62,595 nucleotides of DNA from an uncultured Opitutaceae bacterium. Lineage in GTDB: Bacteria; Verrucomicrobiota; Verrucomicrobiia; Opitutales; Opitutaceae. The notes under the pieces are model-generated. The model saw only the letters and a program-made list of their open reading frames with translations. It did not search any database and was not told where the DNA came from. Position 1 is the stretch's first letter. Each line of letters opens with the position of its first letter. A program made the position numbers and the translations under genes. Shown in pieces: positions 33,551 through 42,508 of this stretch. The stretch covers positions 1 to 62,595 of the forward strand of contig CAIOZY010000055.1 of NCBI GenBank assembly GCA_903862935.1. Reading direction: 5' to 3'.

Positions 33551-34321
33551 TCAGAAGGTAGTCTGGACCCCGACGTATCCGAGGAACGAGACCTTCTCGC
33601 CCATGGAATTACTCAGGTCGCGGCCCGCGGCGAGCAGCAGGTTGTATTTCTCCGACAGCTTGATGACCGAGCCAATGTTGAAGATCCACTCGGACTGTTT
33701 CGCCCGGTCGTCGGTCGCGCCGTGGATTTCGGCGCACAGGGTCCATCCCTTGACTATATCCCTGCTGACAACAAACCCGCCCTCCCAGCTGTTCTCGTCT
33801 TCCCGGTTTGTCGCCAAGACCGGTCCGACCTCGGCGCACAGACCGTAGTCGCCCACCTCCCCTTGGATCTCGAAGGGCAGCTTCCAATAGGTGTGGGGTT
33901 CGACGATCCCGCGGTCCACGGCCCGGCTGCCCGGCGTCGGAAACTCGATGGCCGGGGTGAACGCCATCTGGAGCCCGTGCTCCCCGTCGCCGATAAATCG
34001 CCACTTGATGTCCACCTCCGACTTTCCCAGGCCCCAGCGCGAGCTCTCCCCGCTGGCGTGCTCGCCCGTCCAAGCGACCGAGTACCCCAGTTCCACGTTC
34101 TTATGGATCCCGTAGGCAAGATCCAGGGCCGGCGCCTCCATCGCCGTGGCGCCCGGGGTATGCTCGGTGGTCATGCCGACACTGACCTCCAACTCGCCCG
34201 GGTCCGGCGGTGCGGTGTCGTCCGTCAGCATCGGTGGGGCGCCCTGCGCAAGAAGACGGGCGCCCGCTGCAAGAGCGGCCACCAACAGGGCGGCCTTGCG
34301 CAGGGAGAGGAGCGGAATCAC
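33551..34321 (-). CDS. Small outer-membrane beta-barrel protein, MetA-type
   Basis: 256 residues with a signal peptide (cleavage near LLAQ, residue 26) and alternating beta-strand pattern to a terminal phenylalanine (VSFLGYVGVQTTF). It resembles the family named for the meta-pathway of phenol degradation (MetA-like barrels), whose members are proposed to be outer-membrane channels or simply barrels of unknown role. The acidic segment MLTDDTAPPDPGELEVSVG after cleavage is typical of that family. It lies 51 bases downstream of the YVTN propeller gene. Confidence 0.65.
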   Translation of the reverse strand: MIPLLSLRKAALLVAALAAGARLLAQGAPPMLTDDTAPPDPGELEVSVGMTTEHTPGATAMEAPALDLAYGIHKNVELGYSVAWTGEHASGESSRWGLGKSEVDIKWRFIGDGEHGLQMAFTPAIEFPTPGSRAVDRGIVEPHTYWKLPFEIQGEVGDYGLCAEVGPVLATNREDENSWEGGFVVSRDIVKGWTLCAEIHGATDDRAKQSEWIFNIGSVIKLSEKYNLLLAAGRDLSNSMGEKVSFLGYVGVQTTF

Positions 34322-34372
34322 GGGTGTAACGAAATGGAGGGTGCGAATTGCGGAGGAGGAACCCTGCGGGGG

Positions 34373-35410
34373 CTACCTTCCGATGACGAGGATTTCGAAT
34401 GTGTTGGGCAGCAGGGGGCGCCTGGGCTCGGGGTTCTCCTTGGTCGGTGCGGCAGCCTCTCCGAACTGACCGCTGGGCAGGAACACCCGGCCGGTCGCAG
34501 GATCCAGGGCTATCGTCCGCGCCCCGTAAGCAGTCGGCAGGGTCTGGACGGCCCTGTAGCTGTTCGGGGTGTCCTCGTGGATCACGCTCAGTGTACCCTC
34601 GAGGTTGGATGTGTAGATGAGGCCCCGTTCCGGGTCAAAGGCAGCGCCGTCCGGATCCTTGCCGACGGTCGGAGTCGCGACGACTGCGCCGGTGTCGCTG
34701 TCCACAACGGCGAGCTTCTCGTTGCCACAGGCCGCGAAGAGCCGGTGGGTCTTCGCATCGATGGCGAGGCCGGTGGGGCCTTCCGCCGGATCCAGCGGCC
34801 AGCTGGCCACGAGCTTCAGGGCCTGGGTGTCGACCACGTGGATCACGCTCTTGTCCTCGGCGTTGACGAACATGCGCCCGTTTCCGTCGAAGGCGATCGC
34901 CTCCAGCTTTCCGCCAAGCTGAACTGTGGCCACGATCGAGCCCGCGGCCGGATCGATGACCGTGACGTCGCCGGAGTCGCCGTTGGCGACGTAGACGCGG
35001 CGGGTATGGGGATCGTACTCGATCGCGTCGGGTTTGACGCCGGTGTAGCGGATCGACTTGAGGACTTTCAAGGTATTGAGATCGAACATCGCCACCTCGC
35101 GGGGCCCGGCGTTGGTCGTGAAGCCAACCCCGAGTTCCGGAACAAGCGCGATCCCGTGGGCCCCGGGGGCCGGGGCGATCGTGCCCACTTTGGCGCCGGT
35201 GTCGGCGTTGAGGACGTCAACGGCCTGGCCGTGGGCAACGTAGAGCCGGCGGGTCTGGGGGTCCACGCGGAGGTAGTCGTAGATGCCGCGGACGCCCGAG
35301 AGAGGACCTCCGATCGGGTAGTGGGCGACCACCCGGGACTCGCCTGAGGCGAGCGCGAGGCGGGCGGAGCAAACAGCGAGGAGCACCAAGAGAGCGGAGC
35401 GTGGGATCAT
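34373..35410 (-). CDS. YncE-like YVTN beta-propeller protein
   Basis: 345 residues from ATG 35410, signal peptide to about residue 22 (ARLALAS). At least six YVTN-type blades are visible, for example YDPHTRRVYVANGDSGDVTV, FDGNGRMFVNAEDKSVIHVV and IDAKTHRLFAACGNEKLAVV. Such propellers are periplasmic or surface scaffolds, and some bind DNA or ligands; no enzyme motif is present. A similar propeller is fused to a Cache-like domain at 57756-59129. It is divergent from the response-regulator gene, with a 193-base shared region. Confidence 0.85.
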   Translation of the reverse strand: MIPRSALLVLLAVCSARLALASGESRVVAHYPIGGPLSGVRGIYDYLRVDPQTRRLYVAHGQAVDVLNADTGAKVGTIAPAPGAHGIALVPELGVGFTTNAGPREVAMFDLNTLKVLKSIRYTGVKPDAIEYDPHTRRVYVANGDSGDVTVIDPAAGSIVATVQLGGKLEAIAFDGNGRMFVNAEDKSVIHVVDTQALKLVASWPLDPAEGPTGLAIDAKTHRLFAACGNEKLAVVDSDTGAVVATPTVGKDPDGAAFDPERGLIYTSNLEGTLSVIHEDTPNSYRAVQTLPTAYGARTIALDPATGRVFLPSGQFGEAAAPTKENPEPRRPLLPNTFEILVIGR

Positions 35411-35603
35411 GGCGGGGATTAAGGGTTTACTGTAAGGAGACAATTATTTCCCCGAAAATGAAGACAACGTGAAACCGAACTGAAAATCCATTAAGTCCCG
35501 GTCACACCCCTGCCCTTCCCCCGCGATTCCCCTCGCCTCATCCCTCCGGTTGCTCTTGGATCTGCATAGCCTTCGGCGGCCCGCCGGGGGTATCGTTCCA
35601 CCC

Positions 35604-36269
35604 GTGAAGATCCTTATTGTCGAAGACCAGCGCAGGCTCGGCCAGTTCCTGAAGAAAAGCCTCTCCGAGCGGGCTTACACGGTGACTTGGGTTAGCACGG
35701 CAAAGGAGGCCCGAAATGCGCTGTGCGAGACGGCCTACGATGTGATCGTCCTGGATCTGAACCTTCCGGACAGCGACGGACTGGCCCTGCTGCAGGAATG
35801 GCGGAAGGGCGGGTTCAAGGAACCGGTCCTCATCCTGAGCGCGCGGGACACGGTCCAGGACAGGATCAAGGGTCTGGACTTGGGGGCGGATGACTATTTG
35901 GCCAAACCCTTCAGTTTAGAGGAGTTGCACGCCCGGGTGCGCTCGCTCCTGCGCCGGCAAGTCTCGGTCAAGGAGACCGTTCTTGAGCACCGCGGAATTC
36001 GGATGGACCTGCTCGGCCGGACCGTGGAGCTTGACGGCAAGCCGGTCGAGTTGACCAGCCGCGAGTTCGCTCTGCTGGAGGTCTTCATGCACAATCCGGG
36101 GCGAATCCTCACGCGGACCCTGATCTGCGAGAAGATCTGGGAGTCCCACTACGATGTCGATACGAACCTGCTCGACGTCTACATGAGCAAGCTGCGGGCG
36201 AAACTAGAGGCCTCCCCCGACAAACCCAGGTTCAAGACGGTGCGCGGAGTCGGCTACCACTTCCTATGA
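35604..36269 (+). CDS. OmpR/PhoB-family response regulator
   Basis: 221 residues from GTG 35604, where the receiver begins at once (VKILIVEDQRRL); the open frame runs 18 codons further upstream. The receiver has the acidic pair ED at 8-9, phospho-acceptor Asp in VIVLDLNLPDSDG, and the switch lysine in LAKPFSLEEL. The winged-helix DNA-binding domain (about 125-221) carries VELTSREFALLEVFMHNPG and ends FKTVRGVGYHFL. Its stop overlaps the histidine-kinase start (ATGA). Likely targets are nearby: the divergent propeller gene and the 2-hydroxycarboxylate transporter. Confidence 0.93.
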   Translation: MKILIVEDQRRLGQFLKKSLSERAYTVTWVSTAKEARNALCETAYDVIVLDLNLPDSDGLALLQEWRKGGFKEPVLILSARDTVQDRIKGLDLGADDYLAKPFSLEELHARVRSLLRRQVSVKETVLEHRGIRMDLLGRTVELDGKPVELTSREFALLEVFMHNPGRILTRTLICEKIWESHYDVDTNLLDVYMSKLRAKLEASPDKPRFKTVRGVGYHFL

Positions 36270-37669
36270 GGTCGATCGGGGCCCGGCTCGCGATGTGGTA
36301 CGCGCTGGTGACGCTGGCGACGATGGTCGGCGTCTTCACCGCGGGCCGGTACCTTCTCGAAAAGTACGTCGTGCACAGCCTCGACCTGATCAACGAGGAC
36401 GAGTTCTCCCAGATCCAGGATCGGCTCGGGCCCGGCTACGCTGGACTGACCCCCGCCCAGATCCAGGACCGGCTCCGGGAGGCCGCTGGCGCGAAGTCGG
36501 TGCTCTTCTACATCGACATCCACCGCAGGACCGGGGAGACGCTCTTTCTCTCGCATAATCTGGCGGGGCACCCCATCCCCGACGTCCCCGGCGAGCGCTA
36601 CTACAATACCCACATCGTGGGGACCCCGTACGAGATGCGGGCTGCGGAATTCCTCCTGGACCCCTTCGACGTGACGATCGCCACCTCCAAGGAGCAGATC
36701 CTCGGGGTGATGCGAGGCTACCGCGCAGTGTTCTTCGGGCTGACGGCCGTGATGCTGGTCGTGAGCGCCGGGATCGGGTTCGGGCTGAGCCGGCTGGCGC
36801 TGCGGCCCGTGCGGCTGATCCAGGAAACGGCGAGCCACATCGGTTCCGACAACCTGAGCGCACGCATCCCCGTCCCGCTGGTTCACGACGAGATCTCGGA
36901 CCTGGCGCGCCTGCTCAACCGCATGTTCGACCGCCTCGAATCGTCCTTTAACCAGATCCGCCGCTTCACGGCCGAGGCTTCCCACGAACTGAAGACCCCC
37001 CTATCGCTCATCCGGCTCCAGGCCGAGAAGCTCATGGTCGACGGCGGACTCACCCCCGCCCAGGAGGAGGCCGTCCAGATGCAGCTCGAGGAGATCACGC
37101 GGCTAAACCAGATCATCGACGAATTGCTGTTTTTGTCCCGCGCCGAGGCGCGGGCAATCACGCTGGCCATACGCCGCCAGGACACCCGGAAGTTCCTGGA
37201 GGGCTTCGCCCAGGACGCGCGGGTCCTCGGGGAGGACCGCGGGGTTCGCTTTGCGGAAAAGATCGAGGGCGAGGGGTCCGCGGACTTCGACTCGCGGTGG
37301 ATCCGCCAGGTACTGCTCAATCTCATGTCCAACGCCCTCAATGCCTCGCCGCGGGGCGGGCAGATCCTGCTGACCTCCGAGGTTGCCGGCGGCGTCTGGA
37401 GGGTGGCGCTCGAGGACGAGGGACCTGGGGTTCCGGCTGACCAGAGGGAGCGGATTTTTGAGCGGTTTGTGCGCCTAGGGCCTCCGGATGCCCTGGGAAG
37501 CAAGGGGAGCGGGCTCGGCCTGGCGATCTCGCGGAGCATCATCGGCCTGCACCGGGGAAAGATCAGGGCAGAACCGGGTTCTTCGGGGATCGGGCTGAGG
37601 GTCATCTTCGAAATCCAGGCGACGGATGGCACCGAAGAGTCCGCGCCAGTGAGAGGGAGCCGGGAGTAG
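36266..37669 (+). CDS. Membrane sensor histidine kinase
   Basis: 467 residues. First membrane helix about 7-28, a periplasmic sensor of about 120 residues (ending near 150) with no recognisable PAS or Cache signature, and a second helix about 155-175. A HAMP domain follows (LALRPVRLIQETASHIG). The phospho-acceptor box is FTAEASHELKTPLSLIRLQ, the N box LLNLMSNALNASPRGG, G1 EDEGPGVPADQRERIFERF and G2 GSKGSGLGLAISRSI. It should phosphorylate the response regulator encoded just before it. The ligand is not predictable; the downstream transporter suggests an organic acid. Confidence 0.92.
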   Translation: MRSIGARLAMWYALVTLATMVGVFTAGRYLLEKYVVHSLDLINEDEFSQIQDRLGPGYAGLTPAQIQDRLREAAGAKSVLFYIDIHRRTGETLFLSHNLAGHPIPDVPGERYYNTHIVGTPYEMRAAEFLLDPFDVTIATSKEQILGVMRGYRAVFFGLTAVMLVVSAGIGFGLSRLALRPVRLIQETASHIGSDNLSARIPVPLVHDEISDLARLLNRMFDRLESSFNQIRRFTAEASHELKTPLSLIRLQAEKLMVDGGLTPAQEEAVQMQLEEITRLNQIIDELLFLSRAEARAITLAIRRQDTRKFLEGFAQDARVLGEDRGVRFAEKIEGEGSADFDSRWIRQVLLNLMSNALNASPRGGQILLTSEVAGGVWRVALEDEGPGVPADQRERIFERFVRLGPPDALGSKGSGLGLAISRSIIGLHRGKIRAEPGSSGIGLRVIFEIQATDGTEESAPVRGSRE

Positions 37670-37813
37670 CCTGCAGACACTGAAGGCCGCCTGATCGGCC
37701 AGCGGCAGATCTAACCAGCATCGGATCGGGGTCCGGTGCCGCGTCCGGAGGCAGGTTTTCACCCCGGGCAAAGCTCCCGATTCGTACCCCAAGCTTAATT
37801 AAAATTTACCCGG

Positions 37814-37852
37814 CATTCACCCACTATTAACGTCCCGTCGGCATCATTCACC
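37814..37852 (+). promoter_or_regulatory. Direct repeat CATTCACC upstream of the carboxylate transporter
   Basis: CATTCACC occurs at 37814-37821 and 37845-37852, 31 bases apart (about three helical turns), in the 229-base gap before the transporter. An AT-rich tract (TTAATTAAAATTTA, 37795-37808) lies just upstream and could be the promoter. Direct repeats are the usual binding pattern of OmpR-type regulators, and such a regulator is encoded 1.5 kb upstream. Confidence 0.35.
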
Positions 37853-37898
37853 GTTTTCGTTCTTACCCCCTCAACACACCCCCGAATCCTTCAGGCCC

Positions 37899-39269
37899 AT
37901 GGAAACTCCGAAATCCGATCTCGAGAATACCCTCGGTAATGTCCCGCCAGAACCCTCACGATTCTGGCCCGAGGGCTGGTGGAAACTGATGGAGATGCGG
38001 ATCGGCATCGTTCCCCTGCCAATCTTCGTCATCCTGGCTGGCATCGTCGCCTACTTTGCCAAGGTCGGCAAGCTGCCGACGGAAAGCGCAATGATGATGG
38101 GCGTCCTCGCCCTGTTCGGGTTCGCCTGCGGCGAGGCCGGCAAGCACATCCCGGTTCTGAAGCACTTCGGAGGCGCCGCGATTTTCGCAACCTTCATCCC
38201 CTCCTACCTCGTGTATATGCACTGGCTGCCCGCCGAGGTGACGAAGGGCGTGACCGACTTCACGAAGTCGACCGGCTTCCTCTATCTCTTCATCGCGGCA
38301 ATCATCATCGGCAGCATTTGGGGGATGGACCGGGGCGTCCTCATCCGCGGATTCTTCAAGATCATCATTCCGACCGCGATCGGGACCGTGCTTGCGGCCC
38401 TTGTGGGGACGGCGGTCGGCTCCGCCCTCGGCCTCGGCGTGCGGCACACCTTCTTCTATGTGGTCATCCCGATCATGGCCGGCGGCGTCGGGGAGGGGGC
38501 GATCCCGCTTTCGACCGGCTACGCCGACATCATGCACACGAGCCAGGGCGGCATGTTCGCGCAGGTCCTGCCGCCAGTGATGTTCGGAAGCCTTGTGGCA
38601 ATCCTAATGTCCGGTGCCCTCAACCTGCTGGGCAAGAGGCGTCCGAACCTTACCGGCGATGGGAGGCTCGAGCCCGGCGAGCACGACGAGATGGATCCCA
38701 AACAGCAGGAGATCACAGGACACATGGACGTGGGTCATATCGCGGCGGCCGGAATCACGGTGATCTCCCTCTACCTCATCGGGATGGTCATCTACCGCGT
38801 CTGCCTGGGGTTCGGGTGGACGCTGCCTGCGCCGCTTACGATGCTTGTCCTGGCGGTCGTCGTTAAGGTTACCCGCGCCGTCAGCCCGAAGCTCCAGCAG
38901 GGTTCCTACGTCGTCTACCGTTTCTTCGCGATCGGCGTCACCTACCCGCTCCTGTTCGCAATCGGCGTTGCGATGACGCCCTGGGAAACCCTGATCGCCG
39001 CCTTCGCTTTGCCCAACCTGATCACGATCACCGCCACGGTCGTCACGATGGTCCTGACGGGCTTCTTCGTCGCGCGCTGGATCAAGATGTACCCGGTGGA
39101 CCTAGCGATCATCAACGCCTGCCGGTGCGCCCAGGGCGGCACCGGAAACGTCGCCATCCTTACGGCGTGCGAGCGCATGCAGCTCATGCCCTTCGCGCAG
39201 GTTGCAACCCGGATAGGCGGTCTTGCTACGGTATTCGGAGCGCTGCTCCTATATGCCAAGATGCACTGA
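37899..39269 (+). CDS. 2-hydroxycarboxylate transporter (CitS/MleP family)
   Basis: 456 residues with about eleven hydrophobic segments. Family motifs in the two halves are VGEGAIPLS (in IMAGGVGEGAIPLSTGYADI) and CAQGGTGNVAILTACERMQL followed by MPFAQVATRIGG, which form the two re-entrant loops of 2HCT carriers. These secondary transporters move citrate or malate with sodium ions or protons, or exchange them for lactate. The cytoplasmic N-terminus is about 30 residues. Specificity cannot be read from sequence. The two-component pair directly upstream is a plausible regulator, as in CitAB-controlled citrate uptake, although this kinase lacks the CitA-type sensor. Confidence 0.92.
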   Translation: METPKSDLENTLGNVPPEPSRFWPEGWWKLMEMRIGIVPLPIFVILAGIVAYFAKVGKLPTESAMMMGVLALFGFACGEAGKHIPVLKHFGGAAIFATFIPSYLVYMHWLPAEVTKGVTDFTKSTGFLYLFIAAIIIGSIWGMDRGVLIRGFFKIIIPTAIGTVLAALVGTAVGSALGLGVRHTFFYVVIPIMAGGVGEGAIPLSTGYADIMHTSQGGMFAQVLPPVMFGSLVAILMSGALNLLGKRRPNLTGDGRLEPGEHDEMDPKQQEITGHMDVGHIAAAGITVISLYLIGMVIYRVCLGFGWTLPAPLTMLVLAVVVKVTRAVSPKLQQGSYVVYRFFAIGVTYPLLFAIGVAMTPWETLIAAFALPNLITITATVVTMVLTGFFVARWIKMYPVDLAIINACRCAQGGTGNVAILTACERMQLMPFAQVATRIGGLATVFGALLLYAKMH

Positions 39270-39386
39270 GCCGGTCTGCCACGGTAGCGACGCTGACTTT
39301 CCAATGCTGCCTTGCCGGACCCGGTCCGATCAGGACCGGCTCCTGGTGTTTGTGTTCGCCCTGCCGGGATTCGATCCTGGCCAATT

Positions 39387-42300
39387 ATGAGTCTCTCGCG
39401 ACGGTGCATTGAGCGACCGAAGGCGACGATTCTGCTCGTGGCGGGCTGCCTTGGCTTGGGGGTTCTGGCTTACTTCCAGCTCCCGGTCTCGGCGCTCCCC
39501 GACATCGAGTTTCCGACCATCAACGTCTCTACCAGTCTGCCGGGAGCCGATGCGGAGACCATGGCCAGCGCGGTGGCAAGCCCCCTGGAAAGGAGCCTGG
39601 CCCATGTCAACGGCCTGACCGCTATTTCCTCGAGCAGCATGCTCGGCCGGACCAACATCACGCTGCAGTTCAACCTCAACCGCAATATCGACGCGGCGGC
39701 CGAGGACGTCCAGGCGGCGATCAACGCGGCAAGCGGCCTATTGCCGCAGGACCTTCCCAACCCCCCCACCTACATCAAGATCGACCCCAACGGGATCTCG
39801 ATCCTCAATCTGGCGGCCACCTCCGAGACCGCGCCTCTTACCCAAGTCTACGAGTCCCTTGAGGACATCGTGCTGCCGACCCTCTCGCTCGTTCCCGGAG
39901 TCGGGGTCGTGGACTTTCACGGGGACCAGATTCCCGCGGTGCGGGTCCGGCTAAATCCGGCCGCCCTGGCCGCCCGCGGCCTCGACCTGGAGTCCGTCCG
40001 CTCGGCATTGGCCCTGGCGACGGTCGACCGGCCCAAGGGAACGCTCGACGGAACCCGGCGCCAGCTCGTCGTCCGGGCAAACGACCAGCTCCTCAACGCC
40101 GCGCATTTCAATGAGCAGATCATCGCGTGGCGGGGCGGGGCGCCCGTTCGCATCCGCGACGTGGGCCGGGCGGTCGACGCCGCGCAGGAGACCAACATCG
40201 CCGCGTGGTCTAACAAGCAACCCGCAATCATCGTCGACATCCACAAGCAGCTCGGTGCCAACCTGACTTCGACCGTTGACCAGATAAAGAAGCAACTGCC
40301 AGAGATAGTCCGGGCCCTTCCCCCCGGGGTGCGACTCGAGGTCGTCGGGGACCACACCCAGACAACGCGGGCTTCGATCCGCGACGTGCAGGTGACCCTC
40401 GGGATCACCATCGGCCTGGTGGCCTTCGTCATCTTTTTATTCCTGCGGACCGTGTCCGCGACCCTCATACCCGGGATCTCCATTCCCCTGTGCCTGATCG
40501 GGACTTTCCCCTTCATGCTGGGGATGGGCCACAACCTGGACACGATCTCCCTGATGGGTCTCACAATCGCCGTCGGCTTCGTTGTCGACGACGCGATTGT
40601 GGTCACCGAGAACATCGTCCGCCACCTCGAGATGGGCAAGACCGCGCGCCAGGCGGCGATCGACGGCGCCGGCGAGGTGAGTTTCACGGTCGTGTCGATG
40701 ACGCTGTCGCTGGTCGCGGTGTTTCTCCCGCTGCTCCTGATGGGGGGAATCGTCGGCCGGCTGTTCCGCGAGTTCGCGCTCGCGGTCAGCACCGCCGTGG
40801 TCCTCTCCGCGATCGTGTCTTTGACGCAGACAGCCGTCGCCTCAAGCCTGCTCCTCAAGCCGCCGGCCGAGACGGGGCACGGCTGGTTCCTCCGGTTTTT
40901 CGAACGCGCATTCTCCCGGATGAACTCCTGGTACCGCTCCGGGCTCGTCTGGGTCCTGGGCCGCCGGCGCGAGGCCCTTGCGGCGACCATCGGCATGCTG
41001 ATCGCATCGGTGGTCCTTTTCATCGTCATCCCCAAGGGATTCATGCCGGAGCAGGACAGCGGCCTGATCGCCGTTACGACCGAGGCCGCCCCCGGAATCC
41101 CGTTCCCCGAGATGTGCCGCAAGGAGCTGGCGGTCGCCGCAATCCTCAGGGCGGACCCGGCAGTGGCGCAGGTCTTCTCCTTCGTCGAGCCGCAGCCTTC
41201 CTTAAACAACGGCAGGGCCACCATCAGTCTGAAGGCCTTCAGCCAGAGAAGCGTGACCGCCGCCGATGTGATCGCCCGCCTGAGGATCGCGGTCGCCCGC
41301 GTCCCAGGGGTCCGCGTGTACTTCCGGGCGGTGCAGGATATCCAGGTCGGGACCCGCGGTGGAAAAACCCTCTACCAATACGCCCTGCAGGACAACGACC
41401 CGCAGGAGCTCTACCGCTGGGTGCCGATCTTCCACGAGCATATGAGGGCCCTGCCGGAATTGCTCGACGTGGCGAGCGATCTCGATGCCCCGCAGCCGGC
41501 GCTCACCGTCACGGTCGACCGGGACAAGGCGGCAAGCTACGCCATCACGGCCGACGCGGTGGACCAGGCCCTCTATGACGCGTTCGGCCAGCGGCCGGTG
41601 GCCACGGTGTTCACGCCGTCCAACCAGCACAAGGTGGTGCTCGAGGTGCAGCCCAACTGGCACCTGGACGAGGAGAGCCTCCGTTCGATCTATATTCTGT
41701 CGCCGCGCACCGGCCAGCCCGTGCCCCTTGCTGCCGTGGCCCGTCTGACCTCCAGCCTCTCCCCCACGACGGTCAACCACCTAAGCTCGATCCCGGCGAC
41801 CACGTTCTCGTTCAACCTGGCGCCGGGTGTCTCCCTCGGCCAGGCAGTGGACGCGATCGGCCGCATGGAGCGGGCAATCGGAAAGCCGCCGACTGTCCTC
41901 ACCTCGTTCCAAGGGACCGCCCAAGCCTTCCAGCAGTCCCTGGCGAGCCAGCCCTACCTCATCCTCGGGGCGATCCTTGTCGTGTACATCATCCTCGGGG
42001 TCCTCTACGAGAGTTTCATGCACCCGATCACCATCCTCTCGTCGCTCCCGTCGGCGACGTTCGGGGCCCTGTGTACGATGCTCCTGTTCCGCTACGATCT
42101 GTCGGTCATCACGCTGATTGGGCTCATCCTGCTGGTGGGGATCGTCAAGAAGAACGCGATCATGATGGTCGACGTCGCTCTGACCCTCCAGCGCAAGCAG
42201 GGCATGGAGCCGCAGAAGGCGATCTTCGAGGCCGCCCTCCTGCGGTTCCGCCCGATCATGATGACGACGATGGCGGCGCTCTTCGGCGCCATCCCGCTGG

Positions 42301-42497
42301 CGCTGAGCGCAGGCGCGGGCTCCGAATTCCGGCGGCCGCTGGGGGTGGCCCTGGTGGGCGGCCTTTTGGTCTCGCAATTTGTGACGTTATACACGGTGCC
42401 CGTGATCTACCTGTACATGGACCGGCTGATCAGCTGGTCCGGTCCCTGGCGCAAGGCCCGGCGGCAGGCGCCCTCCCTTGCAGCGGCGCCGTCCTGA
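39387..42497 (+). CDS. RND multidrug efflux permease, MdtB/MdtC-like (HAE-1)
   Basis: 1036 residues from ATG 39387. Twelve-helix RND architecture with two large periplasmic loops. The proton-relay aspartates are in GFVVDDAIVVTENIVRHLE, and the matching lysine is in LLVGIVKKNAIMMVD, so this is the drug-exporting HAE branch and not a metal pump. PDIEFPTINVSTSLPGADAE near the start is typical. It is followed 11 bases later by its adaptor. The order permease then adaptor is the reverse of the common one, and no TolC-type outer-membrane factor is present in the window. Confidence 0.93.
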   Translation: MSLSRRCIERPKATILLVAGCLGLGVLAYFQLPVSALPDIEFPTINVSTSLPGADAETMASAVASPLERSLAHVNGLTAISSSSMLGRTNITLQFNLNRNIDAAAEDVQAAINAASGLLPQDLPNPPTYIKIDPNGISILNLAATSETAPLTQVYESLEDIVLPTLSLVPGVGVVDFHGDQIPAVRVRLNPAALAARGLDLESVRSALALATVDRPKGTLDGTRRQLVVRANDQLLNAAHFNEQIIAWRGGAPVRIRDVGRAVDAAQETNIAAWSNKQPAIIVDIHKQLGANLTSTVDQIKKQLPEIVRALPPGVRLEVVGDHTQTTRASIRDVQVTLGITIGLVAFVIFLFLRTVSATLIPGISIPLCLIGTFPFMLGMGHNLDTISLMGLTIAVGFVVDDAIVVTENIVRHLEMGKTARQAAIDGAGEVSFTVVSMTLSLVAVFLPLLLMGGIVGRLFREFALAVSTAVVLSAIVSLTQTAVASSLLLKPPAETGHGWFLRFFERAFSRMNSWYRSGLVWVLGRRREALAATIGMLIASVVLFIVIPKGFMPEQDSGLIAVTTEAAPGIPFPEMCRKELAVAAILRADPAVAQVFSFVEPQPSLNNGRATISLKAFSQRSVTAADVIARLRIAVARVPGVRVYFRAVQDIQVGTRGGKTLYQYALQDNDPQELYRWVPIFHEHMRALPELLDVASDLDAPQPALTVTVDRDKAASYAITADAVDQALYDAFGQRPVATVFTPSNQHKVVLEVQPNWHLDEESLRSIYILSPRTGQPVPLAAVARLTSSLSPTTVNHLSSIPATTFSFNLAPGVSLGQAVDAIGRMERAIGKPPTVLTSFQGTAQAFQQSLASQPYLILGAILVVYIILGVLYESFMHPITILSSLPSATFGALCTMLLFRYDLSVITLIGLILLVGIVKKNAIMMVDVALTLQRKQGMEPQKAIFEAALLRFRPIMMTTMAALFGAIPLALSAGAGSEFRRPLGVALVGGLLVSQFVTLYTVPVIYLYMDRLISWSGPWRKARRQAPSLAAAPS

Positions 42498-42508
42498 CGA
42501 TTATTCCG

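Noticed and set aside
33470-35347. 625-codon plus-strand frame
   Set aside because: It is antisense to the barrel and propeller genes, which have signal peptides and clear repeats. Composition is that of a shadow frame.
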